Below, in pieces: positions 1 to 6,998 of a DNA stretch of 20,017 bases (its first letter is position 1; each line of letters begins with the position of its first letter). The position numbers and the translations under genes were made by a program. The notes beneath the pieces were generated by a model. It searched no databases and was not told the origin of the DNA. It saw only the letters and a list, made by a program, of their open reading frames with translations. Source of the DNA: a virus; the IMG/VR virus record IMGVR_UViG_3300025767_000170, positions 1 through 20,017 of that record; one strand, 5' to 3'.

Positions 1-482
1 GATATGACACACATAAGAAACATAAGTATATCGGTAGACAGGATGTTGGAGAGGGTGATATTGGTAACGTGCATCCAAGTTTAAATTTTGCTAAATTACA
101 CCAGGCACAAAACTTGGCTGAAATAGAAAAAGTTAAACTTAAAGTTTCTCTAGAATCTTTTAACCCGTCAATCTATAAGTACCAGAAGATTCCTGTATTA
201 ATTTACGAATATAATAAAGAGCGTGTTGCAGCAATGCTTAAATACAATAAATTGTTAGATGAACAAGGTTTTTCTGATAAGTTTTTAGATATAGATCCGG
301 GCGTTGCTGACGAAGACAATGAAGATTCTAGACCAGATCAAGTAGTTAATAGATTCTTAAGTGGTTTTTACGTAATTGAGAACATTAACTACAAATACAA
401 CATTGATAAAGGTGGGATAGTACAAGAGGTTACTCTAATTAGAAGAGAATGGCCTGGTGGTTTTACTAACTACGCAGAATAA
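1..482 (+). CDS. Probable baseplate hub-type protein, C-terminal part (5' truncated)
   Basis: The reading frame is open from base 3 at the window edge to a TAA at 480-482, so this is the last ~160 residues of a longer protein. A GTG at base 69 lies inside the open frame and is not needed as a start, because the upstream codons read through smoothly. The visible part is a mixed alpha/beta segment with an acidic linker (DEDNEDSRPDQ). It ends in a strand-rich tail containing FLSGFYVIENINYKY and VTLIRREWPG. An ending of 'structure that modifies or orients, then beta strands ending in RREWP' is what I associate with hub or late-control-D-like tail proteins. The family assignment is an inference from that ending and from the downstream tube-cap-like and spike genes. 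It is followed after 13 bases by the next gene, consistent with one operon. Confidence 0.5.
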   Translation, partial: YDTHKKHKYIGRQDVGEGDIGNVHPSLNFAKLHQAQNLAEIEKVKLKVSLESFNPSIYKYQKIPVLIYEYNKERVAAMLKYNKLLDEQGFSDKFLDIDPGVADEDNEDSRPDQVVNRFLSGFYVIENINYKYNIDKGGIVQEVTLIRREWPGGFTNYAE

Positions 483-495
483 GAATATATAGTAC

Positions 496-1800
496 ATGGC
501 AGATTTTGGTAAGATAAATGAATTTAGAAAGACGACTCAATTAAGGAAGATCAATGAGGATCCTACTTATTTGAGCTTCTTCTTTTTGTTTGATTCTTCT
601 CGAGAACATTCACCTCTACTATCGGGTGTTGCCGAAGAATATTTAAGAAATGTAGTTGGTGATACTGAAAGGGCTGATCTATTAGCTCGTTTTGTTAAAC
701 TTTTAAAGAAGATTAATACAGAACTGCCATGGTTTTGGCAAAGCGTATCCGGGCTTGAAACTACTAGGAAGTATAACAAGATGGAAGATCCTTGGCGTGG
801 TGCTGGAGAATCAAAGCTAGAGATTGAATGCCTAGAGAATGTTGAACTTACTGCTGCAACTCTAATTGATCTTTATAAAAGAGCAGCATATGATTTTAAC
901 AGGTGGGTTGAAGTTATTCCTAAAAACTTACGTCATTTCGAAATGACAGTCTATGTCACTGAAGTTAGATCATTCCAACAGACCACTGAAGCTGGACTTT
1001 TAAACTCAAAAGATAAAGATACCTCAAGTACTGAGATTAGAAATCCAGACAAAACTAATACCAATAACGCTACTAACACCGAGATGTCTATTAACGCTAA
1101 ACCTATTTTTGTAACTAAATTAGGGTATTGTGAATTTAATATAGAATCCACTAGCGATATGTTTGCTAGTTTGACAAAAAACCCAGAAATGGCACAGTCT
1201 AAAATTATAATAGACTGGAATACTGCTGAACAGAGCAGTCAATTATACGGTCAAAACTTAAATGCTAATCAAGATAATAGTTTAGTGTTTCAAAGAAATA
1301 CTGATCCTAGACTGGCTGAATATAACCCGCTTGACCCTATTAATCCTATTGATAAGCTTAAAGAAAGGGCAAAAGATAAATTAGATGGTGCTATTGCAGG
1401 CGTAACAAATATATTAGGTGGACTTCCAGGAGATAGAGGTGCTTTAGGTAATGCACATGGTTCTCTGTTAACAGGGCAGCTTGGACAACTAGCAAACTCT
1501 ATAGTTGAAGGAGCACTTGCACGACTTCTACTTGGTAACGTACATGGCATTAATGCGGCATCTACAATTCAAGATGCAATAAACGCAGGTAGTTTAAATG
1601 GAATAGCTAATGCAGCTGGACAACTGTTTAAGCAGTTTAACAGACCTTCGCCCGGCACCGGAAATGACGTGATAGCTCCGAAAAAGATCTATCCAGAAAA
1701 TGCGATAGATAGTTCACAAGGACCTATTAACGAAAGAATACATGAACCGGGAGTAGACAGTAGTCCAGACGGCAACTTAAACCAGAACGTATATGAATAA
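496..1800 (+). CDS. Probable tail-tube initiator / baseplate tube-cap protein with Gly/Ala-rich C-terminal tail
   Basis: This 434-residue protein has two visible parts. Residues ~20-255 are tail-tube-like: a central RHFEMTVYVTEVRSF strand pair (~146-160) and, after a low-complexity Asn/Thr linker (~170-200), a second strand block (~204-242) ending near KIIIDWNTAEQ. Tail tube proteins and their gp48/gp54-type caps show this type of paired-strand pattern with a hydrophilic loop. Residues ~285-380 are Gly/Ala/Leu-rich and carry the motif LGN(A/V)HG twice (317-322 and 346-351). The last ~50 residues are polar and Pro-rich. The ATG at 496 has the leader AATATATAGTAC and no Shine-Dalgarno site. The end overlaps the spike gene by 8 bases, suggesting coupled translation. 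The position just before the spike fits a protein joining hub to tube. The function is inferred from fold pattern and context; no diagnostic motif proves it. Confidence 0.5.
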   Translation: MADFGKINEFRKTTQLRKINEDPTYLSFFFLFDSSREHSPLLSGVAEEYLRNVVGDTERADLLARFVKLLKKINTELPWFWQSVSGLETTRKYNKMEDPWRGAGESKLEIECLENVELTAATLIDLYKRAAYDFNRWVEVIPKNLRHFEMTVYVTEVRSFQQTTEAGLLNSKDKDTSSTEIRNPDKTNTNNATNTEMSINAKPIFVTKLGYCEFNIESTSDMFASLTKNPEMAQSKIIIDWNTAEQSSQLYGQNLNANQDNSLVFQRNTDPRLAEYNPLDPINPIDKLKERAKDKLDGAIAGVTNILGGLPGDRGALGNAHGSLLTGQLGQLANSIVEGALARLLLGNVHGINAASTIQDAINAGSLNGIANAAGQLFKQFNRPSPGTGNDVIAPKKIYPENAIDSSQGPINERIHEPGVDSSPDGNLNQNVYE

Positions 1801-2509
1801 CGATGAACTTTATAGAGATAATCTTAGGGATACACACTGGCTTGGTGAAGTTATGGTTAATGAAGACCCACTTCTAAAAGGCAGATGTCGCGTTAAAGTC
1901 TTCGGTAAATTTGATCTGTTGACAGACGATGCTATTCCATGGGCAACACCAATGAACAGAGACGCAGTAGGCTCTCATCATGTACCTAGATTAGGTGATA
2001 TTGTTGCAGTACGCTTTGACAACGGTAACATATATCACCCAGAATACTGGTTCCAAGTAGATCAGAACGATGACCTAAAGACAGACATTCTTGAGGCATC
2101 AGATAGCCCACAGGACGTCATAAGCTTAGTCTATGATGCCGAAAGAAATTTAAGGATATATCACTCACCGGAAGACGGTCTTGTGATTACACGCGGCTCT
2201 GGTGCTAAAGAGCGACCGATGATTCAAATTGATGAAGAGGGCTTTATAAAGATAAGTACTGACGCTAAGATGTTTCTAGACTGTGGTGATATTTTTATCT
2301 CAAATGAAGGTGAATCTGGAGCAGATGAGACTGAACCGGCAGTTCGTGGCCAATCCTTACAAGACTGGTTGCAAAAACTATTGGATGACTATAATACACA
2401 CATCCATCCAACTGGAGTTGGTCCTAGCGGCCCACCGATGCCTCCAACGCCAGTTACCGTTGGAGAACTAACAACTACTCATATTAACTATCAACAAAAA
2501 GGTAAATAA
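1793..2509 (+). CDS. gp5: Baseplate spike protein, OB-fold gp5/gpV type, without lysozyme domain
   Basis: This is the likely central spike under the tail tube that pierces the host envelope on contraction. Residues ~14-90 match the gp5/gpV/VgrG OB-fold pattern: WLGEVMVNEDPLLKGRCRVK, then IPWATPM, then PRLGDIVAVRFDNG, ending HPEYWF. Residues ~115-170 are short beta strands (RIYHSPEDGLVITR, MIQIDEEGFIKIS), compatible with the start of a beta-prism. The C-terminus (~183-215) has the spike-family ending AVRGQSLQDWLQKLL...HIHPTGVGPSGPP. At 238 residues it is far shorter than T4 gp5 (575) and has no room for the T4 lysozyme domain. The start overlaps the preceding gene by 8 bases, and its TAA overlaps the next ATG (TAATG), so translational coupling is likely on both sides. 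The OB and HIHPTG features make the family call firm. Confidence 0.88.
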   Translation: MNNDELYRDNLRDTHWLGEVMVNEDPLLKGRCRVKVFGKFDLLTDDAIPWATPMNRDAVGSHHVPRLGDIVAVRFDNGNIYHPEYWFQVDQNDDLKTDILEASDSPQDVISLVYDAERNLRIYHSPEDGLVITRGSGAKERPMIQIDEEGFIKISTDAKMFLDCGDIFISNEGESGADETEPAVRGQSLQDWLQKLLDDYNTHIHPTGVGPSGPPMPPTPVTVGELTTTHINYQQKGK

Positions 2510-4305
2510 TGCCAGCACTGTGGCCTAAATTCATAACAGACGTTAGTAGTTACATTGCAAACGGCGATGCAAACTCTGGTGGACCAGGAGTTTTAAAGGG
2601 TCAAGATAGACCCGGTGCTGAGATTAACGCTAACTTTAAGGTTAAGACATATGTGCCTCTTGTAACACCAAGTGGACGTAGAAGCTTTGGTGAAGCTCTA
2701 GCTGGCTTCTATCTAGATGCAATTAAGACTGCGCAGACACCTTTAGGTGCAACACATACAGAATCACCAGCTGCACAGCTCTTTGTTAAAGCATATGGTG
2801 AAATATTTGAGCAGATCTTTAGAAACGGTGAACCTTATCTAGTAGATCAGAAAGATGCAGACGGTAATGTTATAGAACAGGGTAAAGAATCGCTTGAGCC
2901 TTATGATGAAATGTCAACCGAGATTCCAGATCCACCGACTGAAGAAGAACTAGAAGCTGAACGTGAGAAGAAGTTCTGCCAGTTCTTAGAAGAAGAGGGC
3001 CAAAGACTCTATACGTTTTCATATTTTAAATTTCATTGTATTGAACCAAACGACACTCAGGCTCAGATTGAAGATATGTTCGTGAACAGAATCTTACAAC
3101 AATTTGAGAAAATAACTAATGCTAACGAACGCTGGGATTTCTACCAATGGGCTATATCGTTAGGTAAACAAGAATACCTTGGTTTTAATTTTAACAATGT
3201 TAGTTTAGGCAGCGGTTTTACAGCACCTTATATTAATGTACATACGGATGTTAAAAACTCAATTACACAAGCTGGTTACAACTGGACGACGTTAATTGAT
3301 AATGTTTCAAACAAGTTGAGAAATGCTATTAACGCTGCACATCCTGTTAATATTTTTAGCTTGTTTAGTCCGTTTAGTAACGTTGCAAATATTGATAATG
3401 AAGAAGCTGCAATTAAAAGACCTGCGTTATATCCTATTCAAAAGCCATGGCCATTTGGTAGTGATAGGCCAGAAAAAGAGTTGGATCCAAAACGTATCCA
3501 AGTTTCTTATAATAGAGAATCTCCTAGTAAAAGACCTAAGATACTAACCGATGCTGTCGTTGCCTTCTTTACTTGGAGGCCAGACGTAAAAGTTCTTCTA
3601 CCATATAATTTTACAAAAAGTATGGCAGATGGTAGTAATAGAACTCTGAGCAGATGGCAGAAATCTCCAGCTTATGTAATATCAACGTATGAGATTACTG
3701 AGTATAAGAATAACTGGGTTAGAACACCAGATCCACAGTTAAGGGCTTTTACCTCAAGTAGCACATTCGCAGACTTTAAAGCTCTTAGTGGTGGAACTCT
3801 ATTTGAATTTATTAAATGGCAAGGTGAACAAGCTGAAATTAATGCAGCAGCATGTGAAGCAGCGCCTGCAAATCTACCTTTTGACTATAGTTGCTATTCA
3901 GGCCTTTCGATGACTAACGGGTTATTTAATACAGATGATGGTACAGATCCATGGAAACAACTTGGGCAAGCAACAATTGCATATTGGTATAGCACATTAG
4001 TACAGCCTTTTAAAGCATCACCTTCGATGGCACCAGCTCTTATTCCAGCACCTCTTGGTGGTATTTACGTTCCGATTTACTACGGTAGTGCAGACAGACT
4101 TGCTAATAACTTAAGAAGAGCAATGCACATGGGTCAGACATTTTCACAGTTACCTGCCACACAACCACCTGCATTAGTAGTTGCTTCAGCACTTGCAGCA
4201 ACTTACGCAATTCATCTACTTGAGTTTAAATTGCTTTATCTCGGTGGTATACCAACGCCAGTTGGGCCAGTACCAATGCCTGGTTTTGTGCCCGTGGTTA
4301 TTTAA
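2509..4305 (+). CDS. Virion-associated protein of unknown function, tail-tip block
   Basis: I do not recognise this 598-residue protein. It starts at an ATG sharing its A with the upstream TAA; AAGG lies six bases before the ATG, one of only two purine-rich leaders in the window. Residues ~45-115 look helical and include SGRRSFGEALAGFYLDAIK. Residues ~135-160 are strongly acidic (PPTEEELEAEREKK). A middle region (~170-270) is aromatic-rich. The section ~305-400 is Pro-rich with PWPFGSDRPEKEL and a FFTWRPDVKVLLPYNF strand. The last ~50 residues are hydrophobic, with an Ala/Leu stretch (ALVVASALAATYAIHLLEF) followed by a Pro/Val tail (GGIPTPVGPVPMPGF). That end could pack in a tail core or contact a membrane; neither is shown. 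Translational coupling to the spike gene suggests a tail-tip or spike-partner role. Confidence 0.75.
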   Translation: MPALWPKFITDVSSYIANGDANSGGPGVLKGQDRPGAEINANFKVKTYVPLVTPSGRRSFGEALAGFYLDAIKTAQTPLGATHTESPAAQLFVKAYGEIFEQIFRNGEPYLVDQKDADGNVIEQGKESLEPYDEMSTEIPDPPTEEELEAEREKKFCQFLEEEGQRLYTFSYFKFHCIEPNDTQAQIEDMFVNRILQQFEKITNANERWDFYQWAISLGKQEYLGFNFNNVSLGSGFTAPYINVHTDVKNSITQAGYNWTTLIDNVSNKLRNAINAAHPVNIFSLFSPFSNVANIDNEEAAIKRPALYPIQKPWPFGSDRPEKELDPKRIQVSYNRESPSKRPKILTDAVVAFFTWRPDVKVLLPYNFTKSMADGSNRTLSRWQKSPAYVISTYEITEYKNNWVRTPDPQLRAFTSSSTFADFKALSGGTLFEFIKWQGEQAEINAAACEAAPANLPFDYSCYSGLSMTNGLFNTDDGTDPWKQLGQATIAYWYSTLVQPFKASPSMAPALIPAPLGGIYVPIYYGSADRLANNLRRAMHMGQTFSQLPATQPPALVVASALAATYAIHLLEFKLLYLGGIPTPVGPVPMPGFVPVVI

Positions 4306-4317
4306 GATAATTAAGTA

Positions 4318-4330
4318 GATATATAATATG
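4318..4330 (+). promoter_or_regulatory. Candidate late-type promoter element before the S1-like gene
   Basis: The 47-base gap before the S1-like gene holds GATATATAATATG, an eight-base core of TATATAAT at 4320-4327. It resembles the T4 late consensus TATAAATA with mismatches. A transcript starting about six to eight bases further on would leave a leader of roughly 18 bases before the ATG at 4353, a sensible arrangement. In AT-rich DNA such matches arise by chance, so confidence is low. Confidence 0.3.
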
Positions 4331-4352
4331 TTACACCTTTAATATAAAATAA

Positions 4353-5636
4353 ATGTCAAACAAAAACAAACGAACTCGTATCAGTGCGACGGCTGATAAT
4401 GAAGTTAAAAGAGAGCAATCTACACAAAACGTCGAATCAAACAACATTTCAGAAGAGCCAAAGACTGAGCATAGTGAATTCTATGACAAGGACGGCAATT
4501 TTATGTGGGAAGCTTATGAGTCTACTTGTATTTCACATACAAGAAAACCTAATCCACATATTAAGACTAGACCTGGAGATAAGGTTTACTCTCGTGAGCC
4601 GTATGCTCAAGAAATGTACAACATACTGCAAGACTTTGAAATCAACCAGACTATTAAATCAAAAGTTAGTATTGGTGAGATCCACTCCGGTATTATTCAT
4701 GCAGTAACTCAAGACACTATTACAGTTGATATTGGGTACAGAGAACTAATCTATGTAAAGGCTGATAAAGAGCCTCAGCATATTAAAGAACTTTTGCCAG
4801 GTGATGAAACTGCAGTCTTGATTGTCAATACGGACAATGCATATATTTCAGGTTCAATTTCAGGTGGTGTTAAACAGAAGGTCTTTATGGATCTTAGAGA
4901 TGGAGTAGAGTCAGGTGATACTGCTTGGGTCGGTCTTATTAAGAGTATGATTGAAAACGGAGGTTATATCGTTGAAGTGCAAGGTATTGAATGTTTCATG
5001 CCAGGCTCACTTGCAGGTATTAATAAACTCGCAGACTTTGAGTCAATCATCGGTCAAGAACTCTATGTTGTACCAGTATCTTTCTCAGCAGGTAGAGGCA
5101 CAATTGTTGTTTCACACAGAAAATATCTACAAGCATTAATTCCACAGGAGATTGAGAAGATTAAAGAGAATGCGGGTGAAGAAATCACAGGTAATGTAAC
5201 AGGAACTGCTAAATACGGCGTCTTTGTTGAATTTAACAGATGTTTGACAGGTATGATTCACAAGAATGATCTAGATCCAGAAACATTCGAGAAGTTTAAG
5301 AAGCGTGAAATTATGCCAGCGGATGAAGTTACATTCAAGGTAAAGGAAGTTATCTCGAATACTAAGATTACTCTAACACAAATAGACAATGTACATACCA
5401 ATCCTTGGGATGATATTGCTACAAGGTATAAGATCCCAGCAGTTGTTAAAGCTCAAGTAAAAGCCAGAAAAGAATACGGCCTCTTTGTTACGATTGAAGA
5501 TGGTATTGTTGGTCTACTACATGTTAGTGAATTAGGTGAAGATGTAATGAATATCTTTAATCCAGGCGACGATATTACAGTCAAGATAACTAGGATTGAA
5601 GAGGAGACTCAGAAAGTCTTTCTTAAATTACCATAA
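4353..5636 (+). CDS. Ribosomal-protein-S1-like RNA-binding protein with four S1 domains
   Basis: This 427-residue protein has a polar, disordered-looking N-terminus (~1-45), a ~60-residue unassigned segment, then four S1-type OB repeats. Repeat 1, ~107-169, contains VDIGYRELIYV. Repeat 2, ~190-256, contains GGYIVEVQGIECFMPGS and ends IVVSHRK. Repeat 3, ~276-343, contains GTAKYGVFVEFNRCLTGMIH. Repeat 4, ~363-427, contains KARKEYGLFVTIEDGIVGLLHVSEL and ends VFLKLP. Repeats 3 and 4 are the clearest. Repeat 2 resembles the second domain of bacterial bS1, which with domain 1 docks on the 30S subunit; later domains bind RNA. Bacterial bS1 usually has four to six repeats, so this is a complete compact version. 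Possible roles are recruiting late phage mRNA to ribosomes or protecting RNA. The leader is A/T-rich (AATATAAAATAA) with no Shine-Dalgarno site. The domain call is strong; the role is inferred. Confidence 0.9.
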   Translation: MSNKNKRTRISATADNEVKREQSTQNVESNNISEEPKTEHSEFYDKDGNFMWEAYESTCISHTRKPNPHIKTRPGDKVYSREPYAQEMYNILQDFEINQTIKSKVSIGEIHSGIIHAVTQDTITVDIGYRELIYVKADKEPQHIKELLPGDETAVLIVNTDNAYISGSISGGVKQKVFMDLRDGVESGDTAWVGLIKSMIENGGYIVEVQGIECFMPGSLAGINKLADFESIIGQELYVVPVSFSAGRGTIVVSHRKYLQALIPQEIEKIKENAGEEITGNVTGTAKYGVFVEFNRCLTGMIHKNDLDPETFEKFKKREIMPADEVTFKVKEVISNTKITLTQIDNVHTNPWDDIATRYKIPAVVKAQVKARKEYGLFVTIEDGIVGLLHVSELGEDVMNIFNPGDDITVKITRIEEETQKVFLKLP

Positions 5637-5647
5637 GCTACATATTT

Positions 5648-5685
5648 GAGCTGGATATATATTCAAATAAGAATATCTAGAGCTC
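5648..5685 (+). promoter_or_regulatory. Interrupted inverted repeat / RNA hairpin directly before the amidoligase start
   Basis: GAGCT at 5648-5652 can pair with AGCTC at 5681-5685, and ATATTC at 5659-5664 with GAATAT at 5671-5676. The loop is AAATAA, with an asymmetric internal bulge of six against four bases. The hairpin ends one base before the ATG at 5687. No T-run follows, so it does not look like a simple intrinsic terminator. It overlaps a TATATATT stretch (5656-5663) that could instead be a late promoter element. Either it limits access to the start codon, or it marks an mRNA end or processing site. Confidence 0.4.
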
Positions 5686-5686
5686 G

Positions 5687-6997
5687 ATGAATAAATTAAG
5701 TAGACAATCTACAAGAGAGTCAATTCTCAATGCAGCCTTAATGGGCATTGAGTTTGAATTTTACTCAAAAAAGAACCTAGAAGAAACCCATAAAATGATT
5801 GGGGATCTTCTAGGTTTACCTATTAGTCTAGAAGATAAAGCACATTCTGAATTTCAACCATCGGCCAAACATTTTAAGATGGAACCTGATATGTCAGGTG
5901 GTTCAGGCTTAATCGAACTAGTAACCGGTCCAATGCCATATCGTAACGCTAGGATTGTTGTTATTAAGATGTTAGGTTGGATCAGAGAACATGGTTATAC
6001 AACCGATAGAGCTTCGATCCACTTAAACATGTCGTTCGATAAGAAGTATCTTGAAGATCCGATGATGGTATCGAAGATGAATACTCTTAAATTTATCTTG
6101 ACCTTTAATGAAAAGCAGGTCTATAAATTCTTTCCAAATAGAGAGAATTCAGTCTACGCAAAATCAATTAAGTTTGTAATGCCGAAGCATGAAGCTGCGC
6201 ATTTCAGTGCTGAACATGTTAACCCAATGAACTTTGTATTTCCAGACACTAAGTATTATGGTGTTAACTTCTTAAAGAAAGAGAAGAACTATCTAGAGTT
6301 TAGATATATTGGCGGTAAAGATTATGAACAGAGGCAAGATGACATACTTTATATGGCTGATCGATTTATCCTACAACTTTTTAAAGCATGTACTCAGCCT
6401 GAATTTACAGCTGAGGATAAGATTGAGCTCAAGTATATCTTAAATAAGAACTTACCAATTCTTGAGGCTTTAAAAGACCACAGGAACTTAAATAAACACT
6501 GGCCTAATATTAATATCTTAGTTGATCTACAAGATGACTATCAGATTATTAAAGTACAGTGGGATAGAATTAAAAGAAGGGTATTAGACTTAATTATCCA
6601 TGGCTCTCTAGAAAAGGGTGTGGTTAACTATGACTCTGACTTTTCTTCGATACAAGTTAAAGACGGTAAGATGTCAACATGTTTCTTAGCTGAAAATTAC
6701 GAGTTTATTACATCTGAAATTAGAGGTAATTTAATTAATTGTGACTTTTATGCATGTAAGGTTGAAGGTTCAGATTTACAGTATTGTAACTTCTATCAGT
6801 CAACTGAGATAAAGGAGTCTAAGATTCAGTCTTCATATGTACATGGAAGTTGTACTGCTGTCAATAGTTATGTTTTTGGTAGAGATGGTATCTTTAAAGG
6901 TAAAATGATAGGTGGTATATTTAGAGAGGGTAATATTGGCCCTTATGCTAGATTTGAAGATACAGAAATCGTAGTAAGTAAAAAAATAAATTCATAA
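5687..6997 (+). CDS. Predicted amidoligase (glutamine-synthetase-like fold) fused to a pentapeptide-like beta-helix
   Basis: Residues ~17-240 carry the motif series of the amidoligase_2 group of ATP-dependent carboxylate-amine ligases. These are GIEFEF (20-25) with the acidic pair E22/E24, EPDMSGG...ELVTGP (66-82), HLNMSF (112-117), and YGVN...YLEFRYIGG (191-210) with N194, E204 and R206. In this fold the acidic residues hold metal-ATP, and the Asn and Arg contact nucleotide or substrate. Residues ~240-310 are helical and link to the tail. From ~335 to ~390 bulky residues recur about every five positions (F340, I345, I350, F354, V359, L364, F369, I375, I380, V385), with CDF and CNF units: a pentapeptide-like right-handed beta-helix. 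The end (~390-430) is Gly-rich and may continue it. Known relatives make amide or peptide bonds; the substrate here cannot be read from sequence. The ATG sits right after a hairpin, 50 bases past the S1-like gene. Confidence 0.8.
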   Translation: MNKLSRQSTRESILNAALMGIEFEFYSKKNLEETHKMIGDLLGLPISLEDKAHSEFQPSAKHFKMEPDMSGGSGLIELVTGPMPYRNARIVVIKMLGWIREHGYTTDRASIHLNMSFDKKYLEDPMMVSKMNTLKFILTFNEKQVYKFFPNRENSVYAKSIKFVMPKHEAAHFSAEHVNPMNFVFPDTKYYGVNFLKKEKNYLEFRYIGGKDYEQRQDDILYMADRFILQLFKACTQPEFTAEDKIELKYILNKNLPILEALKDHRNLNKHWPNINILVDLQDDYQIIKVQWDRIKRRVLDLIIHGSLEKGVVNYDSDFSSIQVKDGKMSTCFLAENYEFITSEIRGNLINCDFYACKVEGSDLQYCNFYQSTEIKESKIQSSYVHGSCTAVNSYVFGRDGIFKGKMIGGIFREGNIGPYARFEDTEIVVSKKINS

Positions 6998-6998
6998 A

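Noticed and set aside
69-482. GTG at 69 as the true start of the first gene
   Set aside because: The same frame is open upstream to the window edge with sensible codons (YDTHKKHKYIGRQD...), and there is no start-site context at 69. The gene is better read as truncated at the 5' end.
1290-1550. Reverse-strand open frames (for example at 567-779, 951-1151, 1290-1550, 7077-7262, 8906-9196, 12443-12625, 14114-14359, 15074-15301, 16769-17041)
   Set aside because: Each lies wholly inside a longer + strand gene with clear family features or tight operon packing. Their translations are low-complexity or Ser-rich shadows, and none has its own leader.
2283-2471. Small + strand frames nested in other frames (2283-2471, 3323-3547, 4384-4707, 4951-5139, 17203-17388)
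   Set aside because: They are embedded in confirmed genes in a different frame, with no independent start-site signal and no recognisable domain.
4353-5636. S1-like gene as polynucleotide phosphorylase, RNase E/G or NusA
   Set aside because: No catalytic RNase PH, RNase E or KH domains accompany the S1 repeats; the protein is repeats plus a polar N-terminal segment, which fits a bS1-type protein.
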